DNA of 64,000 nt from Methylophaga sp. (GTDB lineage Bacteria > Pseudomonadota > Gammaproteobacteria > Nitrosococcales > Methylophagaceae): positions 96,499 to 160,498 of the forward strand of contig JAFIFW010000019.1 of NCBI GenBank assembly GCA_020831825.1. Reading direction: 5' to 3'. Shown one piece after another: positions 21,714-30,829 of this stretch (position 1 is the stretch's first letter; each line of letters starts with the position of its first letter). The position numbers and the translations under genes were made by a program. Below the pieces are notes generated by a model. The model worked only from the letters and a program-made list of their open reading frames with translations, searched no databases and was not told where the DNA came from.

Positions 21714-21992
21714 ATGATAAAAAGCTTCAAACATAAAGGACTAGAGAAGTTCTTCACCACAGGAAGCAAGGCTGGAATTCAGGGCAAACATGCTGAAAAG
21801 TTAGCTGATCGATTAGCCTTTTTGCATGCCGCCGCTGATATTGATGATATGGATAAACCGGGCTACAGGCTTCATGCACTTGAAGGAAATTTGAAAGGGC
21901 AGTGGGCTGTGAATGTGTCTGGTAATTGGCGAATTGTGTTTGAATTCAGAGACGGTGATGCATACATCGTCAATTATGAGGATTATCACTAA
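21714..21992 (+). CDS. higB: HigB-type toxin (RelE/ParE superfamily)
   Basis: Likely ribosome-dependent mRNA interferase. MIKSFKHKGLEKFFTTGSK at the start, LHALEGNLKGQWAVNVSGNWRIVFEF and the end YIVNYEDYH are typical of the HigB/Plasmid killer family; 92 residues. The order toxin then antitoxin is the higBA order, and the stop codon overlaps the higA ATG. The pair sits alone between two arrays of palindromic repeats inside the polysaccharide region. Confidence 0.93.
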   Translation: MIKSFKHKGLEKFFTTGSKAGIQGKHAEKLADRLAFLHAAADIDDMDKPGYRLHALEGNLKGQWAVNVSGNWRIVFEFRDGDAYIVNYEDYH

Positions 21993-22318
21993 TGACTTAT
22001 CAACAACATCAACCACCACACGTCGGTGCATTAATCTACAGAACATATATCGAGCCGTTCGGCAATGTGTCTGCCAACAAAATTGCCTCAGCCCTGGGCG
22101 TCGCACCCAGCACTTTTAACCGTTTGTTAAACGGAAAATCTGATCTCTCACCAGAAATGGCGGTTAAGTTATCTGCTGTACTAGGCGGCTCTGCCGAGAG
22201 TTGGTTGAGGCTTCAGGAAAGTTACGATCTCTGGCAAGCTCGGCAACAGGTTAATACACAGTCACTTCGTAGAATGAAGTTTGATGAACCATCGATGACT
22301 CAAGCGACTATTGCGTAA
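21992..22318 (+). CDS. higA: HigA-type antitoxin (Xre family)
   Basis: DNA-binding antitoxin that neutralises HigB and represses the operon. The helix-turn-helix is NKIASALGVAPSTFNRLLNGKSDLSPEMAVKLSAVLG, broken here as two adjoining stretches NKIASALGVAPSTFNRLLNG and KSDLSPEMAVKLSAVLG. It is followed by SAESWLRLQESYDLWQAR, a HigA signature. It has 108 residues and overlaps higB by one base (TAATG), implying coupled translation. Confidence 0.93.
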   Translation: MTYQQHQPPHVGALIYRTYIEPFGNVSANKIASALGVAPSTFNRLLNGKSDLSPEMAVKLSAVLGGSAESWLRLQESYDLWQARQQVNTQSLRRMKFDEPSMTQATIA

Positions 22319-22327
22319 ATTACAAGT

Positions 22328-22888
22328 TTGTCATCCAGAGTCCGCCAAGGGCTCTCAAACGACCTTCAAAGTCGACACGGTAGAAAGACCGTCATTCCGG
22401 GAATTGCACAGCAATTGCCCGGAATCCATGCACGGCTTTGGCAACATAACAACGCCAACAGAAACCACACAACCGAATGTCGTTCTGAGCTAAGCCGAAG
22501 AATCTCAAACCACTTTTCGGGAGGCCTCCGCTGCGGTCGGCATGACAAGGAGGCTGTCATCCCGAGCCCAAACCTCCGTCATCCCGAGCCCAAACCTCCG
22601 TCATCCCGAGCCTGCCGAGGGATCTCAAACCACCTTCAACGTCGGCACGGCAGAAAGGCCGTCATTCCGGGAATTGCACAGCAATTGCCCGGAATCCATG
22701 CACGGCTTTGGCAAGATAACAACGCCAACAGAAACCACACAACCGAATGTCATTCTGAACGAAGCCGAAGAATCTCAAACCACTTTTCGAGATGCCTCCG
22801 CTGCGGTCGGCATGACAAAAAGACTGTCATCCCGAGCACACATTACTGTCATCCCGAGCCTGTCGAGGGATCTCAAGCCCACTTTCCA
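22328..22888. repeat. Array of composite palindromic repeats, right of higBA
   Basis: The 635 bases after higA carry the same composite units as the array on its left. R1 begins at 22328 (degenerate) and near 22600 and 22850; R5 (GTCATTCCGG) at 22391 and 22661, 270 bases apart; R4 and reversed R3 follow in each. An open frame of 217 codons here only translates the repeats. Confidence 0.92.
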
Positions 22889-22953
22889 TTTCATTCCCAA
22901 ACCAACCAGACTTTAAGAGCAGCCAAAACAACCCACAAGCATTTACACCTTAC

Positions 22954-23352
22954 ATGGTTTACGGTATGGTGCGTTCAATAGATGAACGCATCAGGCGACG
23001 CATGCTCACTGACGAATATCGATACAAGATACTTAAACTGGTCGAAGAAAACCCGGAGATCAGTCAGCGCGAAATCGCCAAAGCGCTCGGTATCAGCCTC
23101 GGCAAAACCAACTTCTGCCTAAAAGCTCTGATCGAAAAGGGCGTGCTCAAGGCAAACAACTTTCGAAACAGCAAAAACAAACTGGCTTATATCTACAAAC
23201 TCACACCGCAAGGTATCGAGGAAAAAGCCAGTGTCACCATGCGCTTTCTCAAGCAGAAAATGAAGCAATACGAAACCTTGAAAACGGAAATCGAACTGTT
23301 GAAAAGTGATATTGCGGAACCCGCCAACAAAAAAGCCAACGCCGATGATTGA
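22954..23352 (+). CDS. MarR-family polysaccharide-associated transcriptional regulator
   Basis: Winged-helix regulator of the type often found at the head of exopolysaccharide clusters. Sequence: [20 protein letters not shown], then [20 protein letters not shown] (recognition helix), [14 protein letters not shown] and a C-terminal coiled-coil tail ([19 protein letters not shown]). The ATG at 22954 gives 132 residues; ATGs at 22966 and 23002 are also possible and none has a strong ribosome-binding site. It overlaps the next gene by 8 bases, so it probably controls the transcript that it begins. Confidence 0.85.
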   Translation: MVYGMVRSIDERIRRRMLTDEYRYKILKLVEENPEISQREIAKALGISLGKTNFCLKALIEKGVLKANNFRNSKNKLAYIYKLTPQGIEEKASVTMRFLKQKMKQYETLKTEIELLKSDIAEPANKKANADD

Positions 23353-24730
23353 TATAAAACAGCTACAAAATCAGCGAATTCTAGTCACCGGCAGCGCCGG
23401 TTTTATAGGATTCCATTTGACCAAAGCATTGCTGGCACTGGGCAGTCACGTTATTGGCATCGACAATCTTAACGACTACTACGACCCGGCATTGAAGCAG
23501 GCCAGGCTAGATGAACTGGAAAAATTCCACAGCTCGCTTTCAGTTTCCACGCAAAACCGTCAGCGCGAGGAGCCCACAAAAAACCGTCATTGCGAGGAGC
23601 ACAGCGACGCGGCAATCCAGAATTCAGACGAAGGAACCGAAAAAGAGCCTGTCATTCCCGCGCAGGCGGGAATCCGGCCAGCCTCTGAAACACTCCCGCA
23701 ATACCAATTCATCAAAATGGACCTAGCCGACCGAACCGCTATCGAATCCCTTTTCAAAACCCATGAGTTCGACATTGTGGTTAACCTGGCCGCACAGGCC
23801 GGTGTGCGCTATTCATTGGAAAATCCACACGCCTATGTCGATAGCAATCTGATTGGTTTTGTGAACATTCTCGAAGGTTGTCGACATGCCAAAGTCGGTC
23901 ATCTGGTGTATGCCTCATCCAGTTCGGTGTATGGCATGAACGTCAAGCAGCCATTCAGTACCGCTGACAGGGTCGACTATCCCATCAGTCTGTATGCGGC
24001 CACCAAAAAAGCCAATGAATTGATGGCGCATACCTACAGCCACCTCTACGGCTTGCCGACAACCGGGTTACGCTTTTTCACGGTCTACGGACCCTGGGGA
24101 CGGCCAGATATGGCCTATTTCAAATTCACCAAAGCCATACTTGCGGGTAAAGCAATTGACGTATACAACCATGGCCAAATGAAACGTGACTTTACCTACA
24201 TCGACGATATTGTCGATGGCATTCTGCGAGTGATGAATAAACCACCACAACTCGATACCGTCATTCCCGTGCCCACTCCCGTCATTCCCGCGCCCACTCC
24301 CGTCATTCCCGCGCAGGCGGGAATCCAAGCCAGTCCTCAAAACAGTCATTGCGAGAAGCACAGCGACGTGGCAATCCAGTCCAGCCCAAAGAGCCGTCAT
24401 TGCGAGGAGCACAGCGACGCGGCAATCCAGTCCAACCTCACCAGCAACAAAATCACCAACGCCGAAGCACCCTACAAGATCTACAACATCGGCAATAACC
24501 AACCGGTGACACTGCGACATTTCATCACCGCCATCGAAAACGCCTGTGGCAAAAAAGCCATTGAAAACAGCCTGCCGATGCAAGCCGGTGACGTACCTAT
24601 TACCTATGCAGACATTGATGGTTTGATGGCCGACACAGGATTTAAACCCAGTACTACAATTGATGAGGGAATTGAGCGTTTTATGAGTTGGTATACAGAA
24701 CACTACGCACATACAAAATCCCAAGCATAG
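23345..24730 (+). CDS. UDP-glucuronate 4-epimerase (CapI type) with two in-frame repeat insertions
   Basis: Extended SDR that interconverts UDP-glucuronate and UDP-galacturonate, using the product of ugd. [15 protein letters not shown] is the NAD site, [15 protein letters not shown] a CapI signature, Tyr217-Ala-Ala-Thr-Lys221 the catalytic pair; [17 protein letters not shown] and [14 protein letters not shown] follow. At 461 residues it is about 115 longer than normal. The surplus lies in two blocks that translate palindromic repeats: [14 protein letters not shown] with VIPAQAGI near residues 70-115, and a second set before [14 protein letters not shown]. The frame is intact and catalytic motifs are untouched, so activity is possible. 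Confidence 0.93.
   Translation: MIDIKQLQNQRILVTGSAGFIGFHLTKALLALGSHVIGIDNLNDYYDPALKQARLDELEKFHSSLSVSTQNRQREEPTKNRHCEEHSDAAIQNSDEGTEKEPVIPAQAGIRPASETLPQYQFIKMDLADRTAIESLFKTHEFDIVVNLAAQAGVRYSLENPHAYVDSNLIGFVNILEGCRHAKVGHLVYASSSSVYGMNVKQPFSTADRVDYPISLYAATKKANELMAHTYSHLYGLPTTGLRFFTVYGPWGRPDMAYFKFTKAILAGKAIDVYNHGQMKRDFTYIDDIVDGILRVMNKPPQLDTVIPVPTPVIPAPTPVIPAQAGIQASPQNSHCEKHSDVAIQSSPKSRHCEEHSDAAIQSNLTSNKITNAEAPYKIYNIGNNQPVTLRHFITAIENACGKKAIENSLPMQAGDVPITYADIDGLMADTGFKPSTTIDEGIERFMSWYTEHYAHTKSQA
23569..23680 (+). repeat. R2 and R6 palindromic repeats inside capI (first block)
   Basis: A degenerate copy (GTCAGCGCGAGGAGCC, from about 23569), an R2 core starting GTCATTGCGAGGAGCACAGC at 23586 and ending GCAATCCAG at 23620, and an R6 core starting GTCATTCCCGCGCAGGCGGG at 23651. 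All are read in the epimerase frame. Confidence 0.88.
24255..24435 (+). repeat. R6 and R2 palindromic repeats inside capI (second block)
   Basis: Three R6-like starts (GTCATTCCCG at 24260, 24281 and 24302; only the third has a complete GCGCAGGCGGGAATCC hairpin) followed by two R2 copies (about 24345 and 24396, each ending GCAATCCAGTCC). They are read in frame within the epimerase. Confidence 0.88.
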
Positions 24731-24758
24731 ACAAAAATAACGATCCGGACATCAGATA

Positions 24759-25931
24759 ATGAAATCAATTTCATCCAAGGCAGATTTAGCGATTAATGGT
24801 GCAGCACCGGCATTTTCGGACAAGCTTCATGTCGGCCGCCCCAACATGGGGGACAAAGCAGCCTTTCAAAAATATGTCGATCAAATTTTTGAAAGCCGCT
24901 GGCTGAGTAATAATGGGCCGCTGGTTCAAGATCTCGAACAGCGAATTGCAGAACACCATCAAGTTAAACATTGTGTTGCAATGTGTAATGGCACCATAGC
25001 CCTGGAAATTGCTATCCGGGCACTCGAGCTCTCTGGTGAAGTCATTTTGCCGTCCTACACATTTATTGCTACAGCTCACGCGCTGCACTGGCAAGAAATC
25101 ACGCCGGTTTTTGCAGATATCGATCCAGTGACTCACTGTCTTGATCCAGAAGCCGTTCGCAAAATGATCACGCCAAAAACCACCGGTATTATCGGTGTGC
25201 ATTTATGGGGGCATGCAGCTCCAGTCGATGAGCTGCAACAGATCGCAGATGAGCACGGCCTAAAGTTAATGTTCGATGCTGCTCATGCGTTCGGTTGCTC
25301 ATACAAAGGCGCCATGATTGGCAACTTCGGCGAAGCGGAGGTGCTGAGCTTTCACGCCACCAAGTTCTTCAATACCTTTGAGGGTGGTGCAGTACTCACC
25401 AACAATGATGAACTGGCCGAAAAAATGCGCCTCATGCGTAACTTTGGTTTTGCTGGGATGGACAAAGTCATCCACCCTGGCACTAACGGCAAGATGACCG
25501 AGATTCATGCGGCCATGGGGCTTGTGAATCTGGATAATCTTAATGAAGTCGTTCACAGAAACGAAGAAAATTACCGAGCTTATCAGCAGGGCATAAATGG
25601 TCTGCCGGGCCTGAGCATCTATGCCTTTGATGAAAATGAGAAAAATAACTTTCAATATGTGGTGATGGAGGTTGGTGATGACTGTCCTGTCAGTCGAGAT
25701 GCGATCATCGAAGCACTCCATGCAGAAAATATTCTGGCAAGGAAGTATTTTTGGCCCGGATGTCACAAGATGCTGCCATATCGGGAGCTATATCCGCATG
25801 CTGCTCTGTTATTGGAAAATACAAAAGTTGTTGGAGAGAAAGTGATTGTTCTGCCAACAGGTACTGAGTTGAACGATATTAGGATAGAGCTGATTTCATC
25901 AATTATTGCCGAAATTATTTCAGACAGATGA
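24759..25931 (+). CDS. DegT/DnrJ/EryC1 family sugar aminotransferase
   Basis: PLP-dependent enzyme that aminates keto sugars on nucleotide carriers. Family sequence includes VGRPNMGDKAAFQKYVDQIF, SRWLSNNGPLVQDLE, ILPSYTFIATAHAL, FADIDPVTHCLDPEAV and FDAAHAFGC; the PLP lysine is about residue 202 in SFHATKFFNTFEGG. It has 390 residues. It would act on a 4-keto sugar such as that from the dehydratase at 15379, giving an amino sugar for N-acylation by the acyltransferase downstream. The specific sugar is unknown. Confidence 0.9.
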   Translation: MKSISSKADLAINGAAPAFSDKLHVGRPNMGDKAAFQKYVDQIFESRWLSNNGPLVQDLEQRIAEHHQVKHCVAMCNGTIALEIAIRALELSGEVILPSYTFIATAHALHWQEITPVFADIDPVTHCLDPEAVRKMITPKTTGIIGVHLWGHAAPVDELQQIADEHGLKLMFDAAHAFGCSYKGAMIGNFGEAEVLSFHATKFFNTFEGGAVLTNNDELAEKMRLMRNFGFAGMDKVIHPGTNGKMTEIHAAMGLVNLDNLNEVVHRNEENYRAYQQGINGLPGLSIYAFDENEKNNFQYVVMEVGDDCPVSRDAIIEALHAENILARKYFWPGCHKMLPYRELYPHAALLLENTKVVGEKVIVLPTGTELNDIRIELISSIIAEIISDR

Positions 25932-25995
25932 AAACCCACTTCGTAGGGCATTCATTTGTCTTAAGTTTAGTTTTAATGGATACCAACATAAGAAT

Positions 25996-28020
25996 ATGAA
26001 AACAATTAATGTTGCTATAACAAGTATCGGCAGTGGCGTTGGGCAATCTATTATTGATTCTTGTCGTTTGTCCAGCTTGCCACTTAAAACTTTTGGCTAT
26101 GGTATCAATCCATTTGCATTCGGCTCCTACTCCTGCGATGAACAAAGAATACTGCTGGGTATTTATGCAGATAACTATCTCGATGAGTTATTGCGGATCT
26201 GCGAACAAGACCATATTAATATCTTGATTCCCGGCTTGGATGACGAACTTTTATTGTTTGCAGACAACATCGCGAGATTTCAGAGTATTGGTGTGGCTGT
26301 CCCTGTATCCTCACGTTCTCTGATTGAGCTTTGTCGGGACAAGGAGTTAATGTCCGATGTGCTTAATGCGTATGGAGACTGTTTTGTAAAAAGTTACAGC
26401 AAAAGCCAGTTAAAGCTGCTGGCAGCTCAGGATATGGTCAATTACCCTCTTATTGCAAAACCATTGTCCGGCTTTGCGTCCCGTGGATTGTTAATCGTTA
26501 TGGATGCGAGTGATATTGACCGTGTGAAAGACAACGACGTCGTTCAGGAAATTGCGGCACCATCAAAGACAGACTCAAACCATAATGTTTTCATGAAGGC
26601 ATTGCAGAGGCGTGAGGTCGCACAGGTCAGTGAATTATCGTTGCAGGTTGTTATCGGAAAAAATGGCAATGAATTGGGTCGATATGCCAGCTACAACAGG
26701 CTTCATAATGGAATTCCAATTGAAATCATACCAGCTGATGTTCCAGAGGTCTGGGCAGTAGTGGAGAGATTCTTGCCTGTTCTGCATGAATACGGCATCT
26801 ACGGCCCGTTGAATATTCAAGGTCGAATAACGGACTCAGGGCCGAAATTCTTTGAAATGAACGCACGATTCACCGGTATAACCGGATTGCGAGCTATGAG
26901 CGGTTTTAACGAAGTGGAAGCGATTATTGCAGATGCATTTGAGCTTTGCTCTAGCCGCAAGCAAATGCGACAAAATTATAGAAAAATCGGTTTACGTCAA
27001 GTCGTTAGCAAAGTGATCGACATATCGCATACCGAGGCTTTGACCGATGCATGCCAAGCAGCAGATGTGATCAACGAAAATAACTTGAAACGGAAAGTGA
27101 TGGTGACCGGTGCAAATAGTTATTTAGGTCGTGCTGTTGTTGATGCCTTGCGGCTGAATCCACAAGTAGATGAAATTTTTGCTGTCGTCAGAGACCCTCA
27201 ACGCTTTGACGGCATCGTTGAACCAAAATTGCCTTCAGATGTGACAATCGTTGCACTGGAAGCTCTCTACAATGGATGTTTTCAGCCAGGGATGGTCGAT
27301 GTGATTTGTCACATCGCCTCTGCGCGTCCAGTTAACACTAATGAAGAGATTGCCGCATCTCTCAGATTGACACAGTTTATGAGCTCATTGGCGTCCTTGC
27401 ATCAAGTTCCGGGGTTTATAAATCTCTCCAGTCAATCGGTTTATGGAACCAAACGTGAGCCGCTGTGGAGTGAAAATACGCCTGTCGCACCGGAGACGGC
27501 TTACGCTCAGGCAAAGTGGGCTTCCGAATTAATGGTCGAAAATATAAAACGATCGAACCCACACTGTGCCGTGAGTTCTTTGCGGCTAGGTAGGCTTGTC
27601 GGTCCCAGCACTGTTATGCGCTGGGATGAGCTGCCACATAAATATATGCGTTCAGCATTGAATGGCGAGACATTATCAGTCTGGGGTGGTGAGCAAAAGC
27701 TTGATTTTATTGATGTACGAGATGCTGCTGAGTTGATTTCTCAAATTTGTTTGCACCCTTACCACAAATGGGAGCCAGTGCTGAATGTTGCTGCTGGTCG
27801 GCCAGTGAGTGTGCTGGAGCTGGCGGAACGGTGTTTGGAAATTGCTCAGAGTATAGGCGTTACTTCGGCTGCTTTAGAAGTCAAGGAAGTTTTTAAAGCT
27901 CCTAGTTTTGGCATGTCTATAGATAAGCTTGGATCAGTGAATGGTTGGTCTCCTAAGTATGATCTTTCTGAAACACTTTATTCTGTAGCCGAGCATATTT
28001 CATATGAAGTACAAAAATAA
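25996..28020 (+). CDS. ATP-grasp / NAD-dependent epimerase fusion protein
   Basis: Residues 1 to about 360 form an ATP-grasp ligase of the carbamoyl-phosphate-synthase-like kind (pre-ATP domain INVAITSIGSGVGQSI, then LIPGLDDELLLFADN, YPLIAKPLSGFASRGL and FFEMNARFTGITG). Residues from about 366 form an extended SDR (KVMVTGANSYLGRAVVDAL, INLSSQSVYGTKRE, YAQAKWASE with the YxxxK pair, FIDVRDAAELI). The start at 25996 removes an upstream extension that overlaps degT. It has 674 residues. The pairing suggests ligation of an amino or carboxylic group to a sugar made by the second domain. The product is unknown. Confidence 0.85.
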   Translation: MKTINVAITSIGSGVGQSIIDSCRLSSLPLKTFGYGINPFAFGSYSCDEQRILLGIYADNYLDELLRICEQDHINILIPGLDDELLLFADNIARFQSIGVAVPVSSRSLIELCRDKELMSDVLNAYGDCFVKSYSKSQLKLLAAQDMVNYPLIAKPLSGFASRGLLIVMDASDIDRVKDNDVVQEIAAPSKTDSNHNVFMKALQRREVAQVSELSLQVVIGKNGNELGRYASYNRLHNGIPIEIIPADVPEVWAVVERFLPVLHEYGIYGPLNIQGRITDSGPKFFEMNARFTGITGLRAMSGFNEVEAIIADAFELCSSRKQMRQNYRKIGLRQVVSKVIDISHTEALTDACQAADVINENNLKRKVMVTGANSYLGRAVVDALRLNPQVDEIFAVVRDPQRFDGIVEPKLPSDVTIVALEALYNGCFQPGMVDVICHIASARPVNTNEEIAASLRLTQFMSSLASLHQVPGFINLSSQSVYGTKREPLWSENTPVAPETAYAQAKWASELMVENIKRSNPHCAVSSLRLGRLVGPSTVMRWDELPHKYMRSALNGETLSVWGGEQKLDFIDVRDAAELISQICLHPYHKWEPVLNVAAGRPVSVLELAERCLEIAQSIGVTSAALEVKEVFKAPSFGMSIDKLGSVNGWSPKYDLSETLYSVAEHISYEVQK

Positions 28021-28555
28021 ACAACTTATTCTGCGGTTTATGCAAAATTTCTTTGGTTCGAAATGGTTCAGTTATCCTGGGTTGTTCAAATTAAGAGCTT
28101 TTGTGTATCGAAAATTTTTTGGAATTGGTCCTAATTCGATTATTGAGAATGATGTTTGGCTCTACAGAACTCATGGCTATTCAGGAAAAATCGTTTTTGG
28201 TGATCGAATATTATTAGCTAGACACGTACAGATTGACTATACCGGTGAAGTGATCATTGAGGATGATGTGTGGTTTTCTGAAGGGGCGTCTGTGCACAGC
28301 CATTCCCATGAAATTACCCGAGAGCGATTATCAAGGGGCCAAGACTCAATATCCTTGAAATCAATTCATTTCAGAGAAGGTTGCTAGATTGGAAGCCGGG
28401 CGATAATTCTTCCTCAAGCTAAAGAAATTGGTGAGGGAGCGATTGTGGCCGCTGGTGCGGTTGTGACCAAGCCGGTAAAACCTTTCACAGTCGTTGCTGG
28501 CAATCCTGCGGTTGCAATCAAAAACATGGATAGCACTGTTTATGATGCCAGTTGA
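28004..28555 (+). pseudogene. Left-handed beta-helix acyltransferase with an amber codon at a conserved Trp
   Basis: WbbJ-like hexapeptide-repeat O-acyltransferase. It starts MKYKNKQLILRFMQNFFGSK and reads IGPNSIIENDVWLYR, IIEDDVWFSEGASVHSHSHE up to FREGC, then TAG at 28385-28387, then continues in the same frame with IGSRAIILPQAKEIGEGAIV and NPAVAIKNMD to TGA at 28553. Family members have Trp at this point (WIGxxAxILP), so TGG has become TAG. A truncated 127-residue product would lack the last coils. It overlaps the previous gene by 17 bases. Confidence 0.85.
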
Positions 28556-28686
28556 AACCTTAAAAGTTATTTTAAAGACAGCATGAGTATCAGTCGCAAT
28601 CAGCTAAGGTCTGAACGAGGGTGCGTACTTGCAGGAATAAACATGAAGACGAGAAGGTGGAATTGAAAGAGCAAAAAGAAAAACAG

Positions 28687-29335
28687 ATGATCCTATTTGG
28701 TGCTGACAGTTTTGCTTAATCATTCGTTGACTTGCTTGAGAATCAACACGCACCGATAAGTGATCGCTTATCTTGTTGATGATTCTTTTCACTCGAATCA
28801 AGCAATTTCAGACTCGCCTTTATCGGCCTGCTCAGGGTTGCAAATAAAGTACCAATCTAATGAGAATTACATTGTCATCGCTCTTGGCTGCAACTCAATC
28901 ATGTTATCACGACGAGACCGTTTTCAACGGCTTGACAGTTCGCGATTCGGTCTTTCGTGAGTTACACATAACTCAGCCATTTTGCTGACTGAGTTACAAT
29001 ACAGGAAGAATACAATTATCTTTGAAAGCGCTATCTTTTCGGCATTTGTGATGTTCTGGGAAACGACACCATCCGAGCCGGGCAACATTGGCAATCAGTG
29101 TAAGGTTGGCGATCACTGTTGTATAGATTCTGGTGTCATCACGGGGGGTAACGTGACGATTGGAGAGCAATGTTTTATCGGCCTGGGTGCCATCATTCGT
29201 GACAATATCAAGATTGCCGATCGTTGCTTTATTGGTGCTGGTGCGGTCGTCATCAAGGATACCGAGCCTGACAGCGTTTATGTAGGTAATCCAGCTCGCA
29301 GACTCGATAAAACTTCGCTGGAAGTGACGAGTTAA
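28687..29335 (+). pseudogene. Decayed NeuD-like sugar O/N-acetyltransferase
   Basis: Fragments of one acyltransferase in shifted frames. ATG at 28687 reads MILFGADSFA, then a stop, then SFVDLLENQHAPISDR, then a frame change to YLVDDSFHSN (28760 frame) and NENYIVIALG. The hexapeptide part follows from about 28982: GNIGNQCKVGDHCCIDSGV, GGNVTIGEQCFIGLGAIIRD and KDTEPDSVYVGNPAR. Normal members join these in one frame of about 210 residues. At least one nonsense and one or two frameshifts are present. The bases between 28556 and 28686 hold nothing else recognisable. Confidence 0.8.
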
Positions 29336-29339
29336 AGAA

Positions 29340-30146
29340 ATGACCTCGTCAATAGACAAAAGTAAGGTCGCCAAGCACTTTTCAGCCTCTGCATTGCGTT
29401 ATCAGCAGGTGACGCCAGTGCAGGAAATGATGGCTAATGCTTTACTTGAGAAAGCATATGCACATTTTACGGAGAAAGATTCACCAAAAAAGATTCTGGA
29501 AATCGGCTGCGGTACTGGAAGGCTGACATGGCCGCTGTCTCAGATCTATCCCCGAGCTGAGATTACTGCGCTTGATATTGCACCGGCAATGGTTGAGATC
29601 ACTGCTGCTAAGTGCCCTAGAGCTAATGTTGTGTTGTGTGACGCGGAAACGTTTTTGCAGTCCAACACGGAATATTATGATTTAGTTATTTCAAACGCGA
29701 CGATTCAGTGGTTTGCACGTCCGGTCAGTGCCTTGATGAATGCACGATCTTGTCTGTCTCAGTCTGGTTTCCTTGTCGTTGCTTCCTTTGGTGGGGAAAC
29801 TTTCAAGGAGCTTCGGAAGGCTTTCGAACATGCTTATTTCAGCTCTGATATGCAGGCTACTGAGCATGTTGTCGAAATGATCGATGTGAGTGTGCTTCAA
29901 GATTTGTTTCCTGAGGCGAATGTAGATGAGCAGCACGTTAAATCTTTCCACGCCAGTCCTCAAGAGTTTCTAAAAAGCTTGAGAGATGCCGGTGTTGTTA
30001 ATGCGAACACCAAGATTAATCCCCTGAAAAAACAAATCTACAAAAAAATGTGTGAGTATTACCAAAAACAGTTTTATCTCCCCGAGAGAGAGGCTGTTTT
30101 TGCTACATACCATACTTTCACATTAGCAATGAGCTCTAGTCAATAA
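29340..30146 (+). CDS. BioC-like class I SAM-dependent methyltransferase
   Basis: Resembles malonyl-ACP O-methyltransferase BioC: an N-terminal KVAKHFSASALRYQQVTPVQ, AdoMet motif ILEIGCGTGRLTWPL, LDIAPAMVE, and YDLVISNATIQWFARP followed by ALMNARSCLSQSGFLVVASF. It has 268 residues. It sits between acyltransferase genes in a polysaccharide cluster, not with bio genes, so it probably methylates an acyl or sugar substituent rather than serving biotin synthesis. Its stop shares one base with the next start codon. Family assignment is good, the substrate unknown. Confidence 0.82.
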   Translation: MTSSIDKSKVAKHFSASALRYQQVTPVQEMMANALLEKAYAHFTEKDSPKKILEIGCGTGRLTWPLSQIYPRAEITALDIAPAMVEITAAKCPRANVVLCDAETFLQSNTEYYDLVISNATIQWFARPVSALMNARSCLSQSGFLVVASFGGETFKELRKAFEHAYFSSDMQATEHVVEMIDVSVLQDLFPEANVDEQHVKSFHASPQEFLKSLRDAGVVNANTKINPLKKQIYKKMCEYYQKQFYLPEREAVFATYHTFTLAMSSSQ

Positions 30147-30829
30147 TGGCGTCATCAGAAAAAAAACAACTCGTTATTTTTGGCGCAGGTGGCCATGCTA
30201 AGTCAGTTATTTCAGTCATTCATGATGAAGGGCTGTGGGATGTTGTGGGTTTAGTTACTGATAATCATGGACATGTAGTAAAAGCGGTGATGGATTACCC
30301 GGTTTTTCAGGGACGAGAACATCTTTTAAGACTGTTTTCTGACGGTGTTAAACATGCATTTATCGCCGTAGGCGATGATTCGTTTCGCCAAAAAATTTCA
30401 CCACAATTAAAAGAGCTAGGCTTTGAGTTGGTCAACATCATTCATCCCACGGCACTTGTTATGTCTGGTGCGATGCTTGAGGATGGTATCTTGTTGCATG
30501 CTTATAGTCTTGTTGGTGCCGAATCCAAAATCGCCAGCGGTGTGATCATTCAGCCTTATGTGTCGATTGGACATGAGTCACATATCGGGGCTTATTCTCA
30601 ATTAAGTCCAGGTGCCAGAGTTGGGGGTGATTGCCGGATCGGGACATGTTGTTTTTTGGGACCAAACGCTGTTGTTTTTCCAAAGGTTTCGATTGGAGAC
30701 TTCGTATCTATCGGGGCTAATAGTACAGTGAATAAGGATGTGCCCGATCATCAAACAATACTATCAAAAGCAACTCGAATGATTTCAAAATCGATTAACA
30801 AAAGATCTGCAGATGAAAACCAAATCTGA
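30146..30829 (+). CDS. NeuD/PglD-type sugar acyltransferase
   Basis: Two-domain enzyme. The N-terminal Rossmann-like PglD domain starts LVIFGAGGHAKSVISVIHDEG and includes KHAFIAVGDDSFRQKI. The C-terminal left-handed beta-helix is ILLHAYSLVGAESKIASGVI, QPYVSIGHESHIGAYSQLSP and CFLGPNAVVFPKVSIGDFVS. It has 227 residues. Such proteins N-acetylate amino sugars made by DegT aminotransferases; one is present upstream. It is coupled to the methyltransferase by a TAATG overlap and overlaps the next frame by 17 bases. Confidence 0.87.
   Translation: MASSEKKQLVIFGAGGHAKSVISVIHDEGLWDVVGLVTDNHGHVVKAVMDYPVFQGREHLLRLFSDGVKHAFIAVGDDSFRQKISPQLKELGFELVNIIHPTALVMSGAMLEDGILLHAYSLVGAESKIASGVIIQPYVSIGHESHIGAYSQLSPGARVGGDCRIGTCCFLGPNAVVFPKVSIGDFVSIGANSTVNKDVPDHQTILSKATRMISKSINKRSADENQI

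Noticed and set aside
22328..22981. A 217-codon plus-strand frame after higA
   Set aside because: Also pure repeat translation; it runs into the start of the MarR-type regulator.
28760..28960. Independent 66-codon gene
   Set aside because: Its sequence (YLVDDSFHSN, NYIVIALG) fits the middle of the decayed NeuD-like acyltransferase in a shifted frame.
29340..30146. True biotin-pathway bioC
   Set aside because: Although BioC-like, it lies among sugar acyltransferase genes with no bio genes nearby, so the symbol is not assigned.
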